From positions 18,588,501 through 18,652,500 of the forward strand of contig CM074858.1 of assembly GCA_037501455.1 (NCBI GenBank): a DNA stretch of 64,000 nucleotides, written 5' to 3'. Position 1 is the stretch's first letter, and each line of letters begins with the position of its first letter. A program made the position numbers and the translations under genes. Source of the DNA: Lantana camara. Taxonomy: Eukaryota; Streptophyta; Magnoliopsida; Lamiales; Verbenaceae. The notes under the pieces are model-generated. The model saw nothing but the letters and a program-made list of their open reading frames with translations, was not told the DNA's origin and made no database searches. This document shows, in pieces, positions 22,080-32,160 of this stretch.

Positions 22080-23003
22080 AGAATGCAGTAATACAACCAA
22101 CGTGATTTGTATTAGAACATGTTTGGACCATTAATCTAATCAATGTAGTTCAATTTGTTTCTTACATTTTCATGCCAAACCTTAATTTGCTGCTACCCTT
22201 GCTAATGTTCCATGATGTTGGGAATTGTTGATAACCTAGCCAATCTCGAACACAAGCAAATAATCAACAACAGAAACTATGTACACATCTGCTCTGGAAA
22301 TCAACGCATACAAGCCCTAAAAAAAAGGATTTTCCCCTGCAAGAAAAACTCACTAAAAAAATGATTAAAAAAATGACATTTTTCTTGGAAATGGAGGATT
22401 TTAATCTTAAGTTCACTCGTCAATAAGGATCGATAAATGGTTGAAGGGTTCTTTCTCCAAAACAATGATTCGGGTTTGGGATTGATATAAATGGCAAAAG
22501 AGTTCTTTCTCCAAAATAATGATTCGGATTCGTATCTTGTTCACTCGGTCAACAGGTATTGAAATAAATAGTTAAATGGTTTTTTTTTTTTTTTTTTTCA
22601 AAACAATTATTCCGTTCGTACAAGTGGTTGAAGGGTTCTTTCTTTAGAATAATGATCCGGGTACGTATGTTATTCATTCGGCTAACATGGATTGATACAA
22701 ATGTTTTTTCTCCAAAATAATGATTTGAATTTGTACAAGTAACGGGAGCATTCTTTCTTTATGATAATCATACGGATTGGCCTAACAGCCTGCGTATGTT
22801 CTAAAAGAAAAAAGAAAGTTCACTAATGTCGCATTTAGTTTGAGCCCAGTCCACAGTAAAGACACACACGGCTAACCCCACGAACCCTAGATGCTCATGC
22901 TTATCCCCCTGAATTAAAGGGGAAACAAAAAAAAAAAAAGCAAAAATGAAATGAGAAAAGAAGAATACCCAAATCCCTCAAACCTACGCTAATCTCTCCG
23001 ACT
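22080..23003. other. UMP1 3' region and eIF2B delta upstream region
   Basis: It includes the UMP1 3'UTR at its left, a degenerate tandem repeat in the middle, and an A-rich leader just before the eIF2B delta ATG. No further gene is visible. Confidence 0.7.
22440..22775. repeat. Degenerate tandem repeat with TTCTTTCTCCAAAA-TAATGATTCGG core
   Basis: About five copies spaced roughly 60-90 bp, containing GTTCTTTCTCC, AATAATGATTCGG, and GATT-ATA-AAATGG or GTACAAGTGGTTGAAGG. One copy carries a T run of about 21. There is no coding potential. Confidence 0.7.
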
Positions 23004-26000
23004 ATGGACACTCGCCGCGTTCCGCGAACCGTCAGCGATCCCAAAGTCCGGCACGTCGGCTTCTTTGCTCCGCCGGACCGCTCTCAATCAGGTCCGCCGG
23101 CTCCGGTGTCCTCGTCTCCGCCGGTATCAGGCGTTTCGCCCTCCGGTAACTCGTTATCGCCGGTGATGATTCCGCCACCGCGGCAGTTCTCTTCTGACCT
23201 CGGCCGTCACTTCCCCAACTCTCCGCCGGTGTCGGTTCCTCGGGCGGCCCTTCGTGCGGCTGATTCTTCGATTCCTGCCGGTAGTTATAATCCTTCTGAG
23301 TTTGTGTCGCCTACTGCTACCACGGATTTTCCGCAAGGGCCTCTGTCGCCTAGGTTGGGGCGTAGGGGTTCGGGGAAGTTCGCGAGTTCGTTGCCGGCGG
23401 GAGGGTTTGATTTGGAGTTGGCTAAGCAGAAGAATCGTGTTAATTTGGCTGCTGGTAAGATTTTTTTTTAATTCAGTGAATGTTGAGGTGGTTTTAGGTT
23501 TGATGGAATTGTGGAACAGATGGGGGTGTGAATGATGAAACGATGAAGGGGAAGAAGGAAGTGAGCGGGAAGCCGGCGAAGGAGAAGTTGACGAAGGCGG
23601 AAAGGAGGGCGATTCAGGAGGCGCAGAGAGCTGCAAAGGCTGCTGCTAAAGGTGATATTTCTGGTTGTTTGTTCATTTCTGGATGTATCATGAGTCTTTT
23701 GATCTTAGTTTTACGTGATGGCTGAGGCTGGTGGAGTTCGTGTTAGTAACAGGTTTACTGCAGCAATTCAGAGCTATTAGCTGAACTCTGTAGGGACGAC
23801 TTTATTGTTGTTGGATGTGCTCATTTCTGTTTATAGTTCTTGGATGAGAAATTAAGACGAGTGATTTCATCTAAGGAATTTCACTCTCCTTAAATTTCGT
23901 TTCTTTTTAACATTCAAACTTCTGATTATCTGATATGGTTTGGGAAAGTATAGATGGATGAAGCAATTGTGACTCTGATTCAACTAGTATTTAGAGTATT
24001 AGTTCTCCAACTTAGACGTAGAATGAACAACTTAGACCCTAGAATGAACAATTCTTCTTAAATATTTCCCATGCCATTTACATCATTGCTGCAGTATTTA
24101 TTTTTTGTAAACTAATGGAAAGGGTATTTTAGTGCTCAAAGTCTCACTGTGCCTCGTATGTAACGGCAATCATGGTTGATTGACATGTGAACATGTTTCT
24201 GGCTGATGAAGTCCAAATGCTACTATAATTTATAGTCATGGCTGCTTTTGAAAATAGAATAGTAAAATATCTGGGTTTTATCATCAGATTATTCCAAGTC
24301 TTTTTGTAGCTAAGGGCTTTTGGCTGTTATGACTTATGAGGATCTTCTTTTTGAAAGGGTTGGGTGGGAGGGAGGGTAAGTTTCATTTTTCTGTAGCAAT
24401 GATGTCTAAACAACTTTTCATTCTTGCACTAGTTAAATACTTTGCAAAGTCATAGATACATACATCTGGTTCTGTTCAGAGCCACTTTGAAATTGACATT
24501 ACTTCAAATTCATCTTTCCTTCTAAATCAATTGTTCAAGGGGAATTTTTCTTGTTATCTCCAGCAGTAAATGCAGAGAAGGTTCCGTGTTATTCTTGCTT
24601 TGCATGTTATTTCTATGTTTTTAATGATGTATAATTTCAATTGTTAGCTTAAAGCATTTCTCGACATAGCTTTGGCTCGGGGTGCAGATAAATCTTTAGA
24701 ACACGCATTTGTAAAGTGATCATGCTTACATTCGTATATTGTTTCTGACTTTCTATCTAGGTGAAGGGAGCAAGACATCTGCTGGCGCATCTGGCGTCAA
24801 CCAAACAAATGCCAATACTGGGAAACCTGCGAAGGCTGTTCCAAAGAAAGACAGCTCATCCGTTGCAGCTTCCGAGAAAAAAGGCGGTGACCGTCAACCA
24901 GATAAAGATAGGAAGAAAGATGTTCCTCATCCTCGGATGCAGTTTGATGATGCAAATAGAGTTGAGAAAGCAAAGAAGCGGTCTGTCGTAAAGCAAACAG
25001 AAGCCAAAAGCAGGGTTGAACTCTTTAGGCACCTACCTCAGTATGAACATGGAACCAGGTTTCTTGACCTGGAGTTAAAGTTTTTTGGGCTTGATTCAGT
25101 TCATCCTGCTGTTTACAAGGTAACTTCTTGGTCCAACTTCTCTGTTTAATGAAAGGACCTTGGCAAAGAAACAGCGGTGTCTACTGCTTAGTGATCTGCA
25201 ATATATTGATTTGCTATTATCTATACTAGGAACTGCAAAAAGTTAAAAGCTTTCTCACAGACTGATCGAAATTGAGAACAAACAGGAATTTAATCTTCAA
25301 TCTTGATTACAAATGTCAGGTTGGGCTGAGATATCTTGCTGGGGATATATCTGGTGGCAATGCCCGCTGTATTGCTATGCTTCAAGCTTTCCAAGAGTCC
25401 GTCAAGGATTACTCCACACCGCCAGAGAAGTCCCTGATAAGGGACTTGACAACAAAAATAAATGGTTATGTATCATTTTTAATTGAATGTAGACCCCTTT
25501 CTATCAGCATGGGAAATGCAATTAAAGTCCTCAAAACTAGAATTAACCAATTACCTCTACACCTGTCTGAGTCAGAGGCAAAAGCTAATCTTATCTCTGA
25601 TATTGATCGTTTTATAAGTGAGAAAATAATTCTAGCAGATAAGGTAATTGTGAAGCATGCTGTCACAAAAATTAGGGATGGTGATGTTCTTCTCACATAT
25701 GGATCTTCCTCTGCTGTTGAAATGTTACTAGTGCATGCTCATGAGCTTGGTAAACAGTTTCGAGTGGTGATAGTGGATTCACGCCCAAAGCTTGAAGGCC
25801 AAAAGCTACTTCGTAGGCTTGTAGGAATTGGTATTAATTGCACATACACCCATATAAATGCTGTTTCTTATATCATGCATGAAGTCACTAGAGTATTTTT
25901 GGGCGCATCTTCTGTGTTGTCCAATGGAACTGTATACTCAAGGGTTGGCACTGCATGTGTTGCCATGGTAGCCCATCAGTTCCATGTCCCAGTCTTGATA

Positions 26001-26645
26001 TGTTGTGAAGCATACAAGTTTCATGAAAGGGTTCAACTTGATTCAATTTGCTTCAATGAACTCGGTATGGAATCAGTGTTTCAAATCAGATTTCCTTTTA
26101 ATAGATGGCAGCATGTACGAGTCTAATTGCCATCACGTATCATTGTAGGTGATCCTGACGCTATTTCAAAAGTTTCTGGTAGAAAAGAAATAGATTCCTT
26201 GGATGGTTGGGCCGATTCTGAGAATTTACAACTCTTGAACCTGGTGTAAGCATTTTATTATGTGAAATTTTGGATAATGCTGTTGATTGGTAATTTGGTA
26301 TTATTCTAGCTCACCTTTTGCTTTTCGTGAACCAGGTATGATGCAACTCCTGCAGATTATGTGTCAATGATTATAACTGACTATGGCATGGTAAGTTGGA
26401 CAAGGTTAAATCATATTTGTACACCTATGTATTGCTATTCGGTTAAATTGGGACTATACCTTGAATATCCAGTACAACATTTCGTGCTTCGCTTAACCAG
26501 TTCATTTTTCATAGTGATTCTCTTATTCTACCATTGTCCTGGTTAACTAGTTTTGTTTCAATGTTTCATGTGGTGTGCTTAGATACCACCAACGAGTGTT
26601 CCTGTTATTGTTCGAGAATATCGCAGAGAACATTTGTGGATATAG
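23004..26645 (+). CDS. eIF2B-delta: Translation initiation factor eIF2B subunit delta
   Basis: Seven exons: 23004-23454, 23520-23651, 24761-25119, 25320-26064, 26149-26245, 26336-26390 and 26583-26645. All introns are GT-AG and phases join to 633 residues, the usual size of plant eIF2B delta. The N-terminal half (about 1-300) is low-complexity: Pro/Ser-rich, then Lys/Ala-rich with KLTKAERRAIQEAQRAAKAAAK, typical of delta subunits. The C-terminal half is the eIF2B alpha/beta/delta fold: LRYLAGDISGGNARC, VLLTYGSSSAVEMLL, RVVIVDSRPKLEGQ, a TYSRVGTACVAMVAHQF-type segment, then ITDYGMIPPTSVPVIVREY at the end. The subunit belongs to the decameric cytosolic guanine-nucleotide exchange factor that recycles eIF2-GDP. 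It forms part of the regulatory core that senses eIF2 phosphorylation. No breaks were found. Confidence 0.95.
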
Positions 26646-27990
26646 AGACTACAAATGCAAGCCACCACGGAAGTCTGCTTATTTATAGATCAAAAGAGAA
26701 AATTTTGGGTCCCCTACAACTGCTTCACATTTTCTGGCAATCTGAGAAATGTATTTTTCTTGTAAACGATTTGATGTCTTACATTCGAAATAATTATTTT
26801 TTGTATCTACACGAACTGATTTCCGGTTTGCCTGACCCTGACTTGCGAAGAGCGCGAATATTCCGCCTCTCCTGGCAGTTTTTGAAATGTATGATGATAT
26901 GAAACCCTCCATTCTTTTTCCAGATGTTAGTGTAACCGTGATTTTCTATCCAGAAATGCCAATTATTTCAGGCTGGTGTTGTGAACGATTGGCATCCAGA
27001 AACTGGGATGGTATAGAAGAAAAAATCAGTCAATAATATATATATTGACCTGAATTTTGTAAAATTCAACAAATTATAGGGGTGTAGATCATTGTTTCAA
27101 TCACAAGGCACCAGGCTAATAATCACATTTGCTGATGAACCTGAGAAGTGAAAACAAACAAAAAATTAGTTGACACTGGAACAATATTCATTTTTCCCAA
27201 TCCGCCTGTCTTATATCCAACAACCGAAATGGTAAGGACTAAGGACTTGCTGTAGAAAAGTCACTCATTTCTATCCTAATTGTAAATTCATTTGACCTCT
27301 TTCTGCTCTCATATGTTATCACTTTTATTTTCTATTTAAGATCTATTGTTTATCATTCTTCATTAATTTTCATCATTGAATTCATATTAACTTTTGGTGG
27401 AGGGCTAACCTATGTTTACTTCTTTCTTTTTTGTGGAAATTGAGTGGTAATTGAGGATTGCCGTTTCATTTTCAAAACCCGTTATTACATGTTTAGATGT
27501 AAAAGACGAGTATGCTCTCAAATTTTAATGGTATTGGTGTCCGCTTCCTTCCCCTAAAATGGTTTCCGATTCCCCGTCTTCCCTTTTATCTCCAAAGCTA
27601 TTGTTTTCCCATTTAAAACCTGTTTTGCCTGTCTTTATATCCAATTCCAAGCATAGTAATGTTCGATTTTCTTTTCCCTTATCGATTCAATATCAACAAT
27701 GCACAGAAACGAAATGTACACTAACAAATAAATATCATATATTCAGCTAACCGAAATGGATGAGCTCGTACATATACATCAACAAAGTGACTTAAAGAGT
27801 ATTTGAGGCACTACCAAAATAACCCAAAAAACATGATCAAACCTTCACAGCCTACAAATTCATACACCTAATAAAGTTCCATGGGCCAAAACCAGACATC
27901 TAAAATCAAAAAGTATACATCATGGACTCCAAAATACTTGGTTCCAAATATAACTTATAACAGCCACTCCTTCATAGTACATAACACTGT
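26646..27990. other. eIF2B delta 3' region and gene-free stretch
   Basis: 3'UTR-like sequence follows the stop at 26643-26645. Short ORFs in both directions have no recognisable domain. Nothing else is supported. Confidence 0.6.
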
Positions 27991-28508
27991 CGACGGAGTA
28001 TACTTGCAATTGCCCTTTCCCCTTGGAACTTCCAATTCCCTCATTATTCGGTGTCGACGACATCTGCATAAGTTAAACAGATTTCTCAGTTAATTCACTG
28101 GTATGGAATGATAGGCATCAAAGGTGCAAATTAACATCAGACAACAAGCAGTTATGATTTTGTTCTGGTTCTCAACTGGATGCAACAGATACCACATATC
28201 AAAAAACAAAATAATGAAGCAGGGGAGAAAAGCTTGCAATTTTTTAAACAATGCCATACTGGTGTATACCAAAACAACACAAATTTCTGATAGCAGACTT
28301 AAAAACACAAATTCAGTTGTTACAAGAACTGCATTTCATCCTTCAGATTAAGCAAAATTACTTTAGTGTCGAACACCAAGGACACCAATTCTAAAATACA
28401 TCAACCATTTATTACCACATACCAAAGAAAGGTCATGAGGAACTTACCTCAATGGTGTAAGCAACAGGATTTTTCGCTCATAACAGACGGTCACGGACAA
28501 CAAATCCT
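27991..28508 (-). other. Splice-flanked blocks, possibly an unannotated minus-strand transcript
   Basis: On the minus strand a block at about 28508-28448 is bordered by TTTCTTCTCAG and GTAAGT. A second begins after AACTTATGCAG near 28065, starting ATGTCGTCGACACC. These look like real splice sites. No reading frame through them gives a recognisable protein; the best are a 47-codon frame from that ATG and a 35-codon frame ending GVLCTMKEWLL-like. It could be a small peptide gene, a 3'UTR exon set or a non-coding RNA. Confidence 0.25.
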
Positions 28509-29636
28509 GAGAAGAAAAAGGAAAATATCGTTAGGTCAGACAATAATTGCAAAACACTAAAATTGTAAAGCAGATTTCAACAGCAAATTAAGACCAAGGT
28601 CGGGTCTTAAGTTGAGGACGAATGACGAGACGCAGTTCCGCAACAAATTTAACTAGTTCTTGTGATCATTTTCACAAGCAGGTTGTGGGCAGCCGCTTAT
28701 TAAGTCACAAGCATTTGAACAAACTTTCGTCAAGATAACCTTTTTATCTTCTGATTAAATGATGGTTAAAAGTTCATACATCAAAATCTACACAACTCAT
28801 GCATCAAAATCCCAAAAATGGTTAACAGTTCATACACCAAAATCTACACAACTCAATTCAAATGCAAGAATTCCAAAAATAATTAATCCAACTACTAGTA
28901 CATCGAAGTTAAATCCAATTCCAGCACAAAACAATAAAAAATTCCGAGGCTTGAACTACTTTTCAGTGCAACGACAAAACTATTAGAAAAACAATAATTC
29001 AAAAAACAAAAAAAGGAAAAAGAAAAAAAGCAAGTAAATAGCTCTCAATCTCAATCGGTATACATTCTAAAACATAAAATCAAGAACACAATTTATTTAA
29101 AAAAAAATGGGGAAAAAAATTAGGGTCAGCTTAAATTAGGAATGAATTTGGGTCAGAAGCAGGAAAGGAAATAGATGAGGGAATTGATTTCAATTGCAAC
29201 GGTGTGTAAATTTTTCCAACTTTTGGACTCAATGGTAATTCACAATGCATGATAAAAATCACGTGAAGCTCAACACGGCAAATTTCCATGTGTTGCAGCA
29301 GTGCTAATATCCTCCAATTCCTACGGGCTTGTACGGACAACGTAGGCTTTAGCGAGTGGAAAGTAAACATGAGATATTGGCGGACCAAATGAGAAAACCC
29401 CCTGTTAACTCAAAAGTAGACAAGGCATTAATCTTCTGCTTTCACTTTGTGTATTTTCCATTTCATCATCCGCTATTCCACTAAGTGATCTCCAAAAACA
29501 ATGGTTTCACAAATCCACTTGAAGCCAAAGAAGACTCTTTTTCAACATCACTACAGCTTTCTACTTCAACAAGAGCTTTCCCCTTCGCCTTTGCCTTAGC
29601 AATCTTCTCCATAGAGATTTTCCTCATCCTCTTCTT
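28509..29636. other. Gene-poor stretch with small hairpins
   Basis: It contains perfect short hairpins (AAGACC...GGTCTT near 28590 and CTTGTGA...TCACAAG near 28658) and A-rich DNA. A minus-strand ORF at 29131-29388 resembles leader sequence rather than a conserved protein. No gene is claimed. Confidence 0.5.
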
Positions 29637-29677
29637 CTAAGGGACTGGTGTAATAGTCAGAAGCAGTACTGCTGTCA
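29611..29677. repeat. Copy 1 of a 66-bp dispersed duplication
   Basis: It matches 32095-32160 at about 62 of 66 positions (shared CTCATCCTCTTCTTCTAAGG, GGACTGGTGTAAT, CAGAAGCAGTACTGCT). It overlaps the 3' end of the uncharacterised minus-strand gene. Confidence 0.85.
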
Positions 29678-30200
29678 CTAAAAGTGTTATTCTTATGCTT
29701 TCTTTCTTGGAACCTTGAAACGAATAACTCCTGCTTTTTCCACCAGACAATGGAAGCAATGACTTGGAAAGTGATTTTTCTCTGTTGTCCCTTCCTAAAC
29801 TGTAAGTTGTTGAGAGCTTTCGTTTGATACCTTCTCTTTTCTTAACCAAATCACCTAGATTTTCTAGTATTTCATTGGATACTGCTTCCTCCAAAGCTTT
29901 TTGCTCCAGCTCTGTGATCATTCTGTCAAAGGCCTTCTTTTGGGAGTGTAGGGAACACTGAACAAACATATGTAGTTTTTAACCAATCCTGTCTATAGAC
30001 TATATACTATATGTATTAGCAGATCTCTTGAAAGGTTCATCAGCTGAAATGCAATGTTTCTACTCTTAAGACGTAATCACAAGGGGGGAAACTCGAATTG
30101 AGAGACAGTATACTGTATACTGACATATTTTGCAAAAATTGGAAAATGCGACGAATTACAAAAAGCGACACACAGAGCATACCTGAAAATGAGCGTGCAT
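29637..30200 (-). CDS. Uncharacterised small two-exon protein (putative)
   Basis: The start is an ATG at 30200. Exon 1 is 30200-30183 (MHAHFQ), the intron is GT-AG, and exon 2 is 29957-29637. The predicted product is about 112 residues. The centre is charged and helical (AFDRMITELEQKALEEAV, LGDLVKKREGIKRKL), so a coiled coil is likely. It is followed by a Ser/Lys-rich linker and a hydrophobic end (RITLLVTAVLLLTI) that could be a tail anchor. Over that same end another frame reads an acidic SDSSTASDYYTSPLEEEDEE, so an alternative 3' structure is possible. I do not recognise the family. The last 40 bp belong to a segment duplicated beside the PPR gene. It is probably expressed but not proven to be a gene. 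Confidence 0.35.
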
Positions 30201-30540
30201 ATGGCGAAAATTTCTGTGAATGTTTAGGGTTATAAGAAACAACAGAATGTAATGGTACAATCAGGACAAAGATTAGGAATGTTGTATGAATTTGAACCAT
30301 GCTGCACAGAAGGGTCACGGAAACGGTGTTGTATATGCCAGCTCTCTGAATTTGGAGTGAAATTTTGGATGATCAAAAAGCGAGGCACCACTTATGTACC
30401 AACTTCGTTTTACGAAACAATTACCCCAACTCATCATAACTGCTGAGAAAAGCAAAGAAAACTGGAGAGGAGAAAGAAATCATCATCAAATAAGATTAAC
30501 TGCCCCTGGTTCGTGGCGGGAAAATAAATGGATTTGATTG

Positions 30541-31098
30541 GGGTTGGGCGCAGATAGGCCTATGGCATATAATTTTAAAACATGGACTAGTACAAATTCT
30601 GGGACCAACACAAGTGATATTTTGTCAATTTAAAATCGAATTATTAGGAGATTGCATAGGTGCCTGAGATTTTTGCCTTTTTAGAAATTTACCGAGCAAC
30701 TCTGAATTTACAGGAACTCAGAATATACCGTGGACCATTGTGAACTTTTTGGGATTTACAATACTCTATTTGGCATTTGCATGCCCCAAAAGTAATACTT
30801 ACCAATTCAAACATTAGGATGAAAATCAATTTTGTAGAACTTTCAAAGTTTTAGGAGATCACATGGGAGCTAAAGATTGTTGTTTTTTCCAGAGTTTACA
30901 TATAGCCTATTAACCGACTTTTTGTGATTTACAGGGCATTAGGACATGCTGCCCATCCTTGTGGGCTTTTCGGGATTCATAGTGTTCTATTTGGCTTATT
31001 AAGCAGTGCGGTCTTTTCGTAATTTTTGAATAACCTATCAGCAAGAACGTTAATTAGTGAAATTCAAACCAAGATCATTGCGGGAAAAAAGAAGAATC
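30541..31098. other. Gene-free stretch
   Basis: It is AT-rich, with several near-repeats of TTTTTGGGATTTACA and TATTTGGC. No ORF or RNA gene is supported. Confidence 0.6.
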
Positions 31099-32065
31099 AT
31101 CAACCATTTATACAATATGAGATCTGCTTCAGCCCATGCTTTCTGGAGTCCCTCCACAAACGCTATATACAACACAAAGATTATATTCGTCATATATTTT
31201 AGTTGTTCTCATAGAGAAAGGTCATAAAAGTCTAGACAGGACAAGCTGTAATTCTTTAGCTTCGAGATTATAAAATTAATACACTCATATTCTGCTCAAG
31301 AGGTTGGTCATATAACTCATTCAGAAAATTTGTTAAGCTCACCACATGCAAATAGATCAAAACTACCAATTTGTTTAGATATACGACTCGATTGGTTAAC
31401 TATTTCTCATACAGTTTAAAAGAGAAAGGCACCTAGCCAGAATACAGCAGTCATCTGGATATTGCTGAATACGTCTTAACATGGTAACCTAGTAATACTA
31501 ACAAATTTTAAACCTGAATGAAGAGTAACTCTTAACTTCAACCAGTGCTCCCAATAAGCCAACACTATGAACAGGCCCCATAAAGATTGGTGCTTAATCG
31601 TTATTTGCCTCGCATAATATGAAGCAGGTGTTACATCAAATTTCCTGTTTTTCTAGCTTCCAGGATAACAAAAACATGGAAAGAAATAAATTAGAAGTGG
31701 AAATGAACAGATACTGTAACCTTTTCTAGAATACACACAGGACCAGGAGGAATATAAGCAATAAGTAGCTATCTTCAAGTTTTGACACACGAAAGCTACA
31801 TTTATTTTTGCAGTTGGGGTGTAAAATGAATATAAATTGCAACATCCGGGAAAAAAACTAAAGGCTAATTTTCATTTACTGCAAGTAGGTAGTAGTGTAC
31901 ATCATTGATAGTAAACTAACCTTGCAGCAGATGGTATGGAGTAATCTCTGGTACCATGAAATAGAATAATATGTGGCAGCAGAGAAGCAGCACAACTCAA
32001 AGCTTGGATTTTGTATGATTTTTTCAGGAGAAAATTGTTCCAAGGCCTTTTCACCTTCCATGATA
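31099..32065 (-). pseudogene. Isoprenylcysteine methylesterase-like (ICME) gene fragment
   Basis: An exon-like block at 32065-31921, between TTTTTTCTTAG and GTTAGT, encodes SIMEGEKALEQFSPEKIIQN in one frame. After a frameshift it continues as AASLLPHIILFHGTRDYSIP in the next frame. These match, in order, a conserved part of plant ICME alpha/beta hydrolases (SIMEGE ... LLPPIILFHG ... DYSIP, containing the catalytic Asp). A second block from 31162 encodes FVEGLQKAWAEADLILYK, the next ICME segment, but the catalytic His motif GKTHTD does not follow. The exon junction phase also fails. The upstream catalytic Ser part is absent, because the PPR gene begins immediately upstream. It is a truncated, frameshifted fragment; family recognition is from memory. 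Confidence 0.55.
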
Positions 32066-32094
32066 CTAAGAAAAAACAAATCTTCATCTTTATA

Positions 32095-32160
32095 ATAGAG
32101 ATTTCCTCATCCTCTTCTTCTAAGGGACTGGTGTAATCCTCAGAAGCAGTACTGCTTTCA
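32095..32160. repeat. Copy 2 of the 66-bp dispersed duplication
   Basis: It lies between the PPR stop codon (32158-32160) and the ICME-like exon, 2.4 kb from copy 1 in the same orientation. It differs from copy 1 by a one-base length change and about four substitutions. Confidence 0.85.

Noticed and set aside
28585..28700. H/ACA snoRNA candidate on the minus strand
   Set aside because: Two hairpins are present, but a properly placed H box and ACA tail could not be confirmed by eye.
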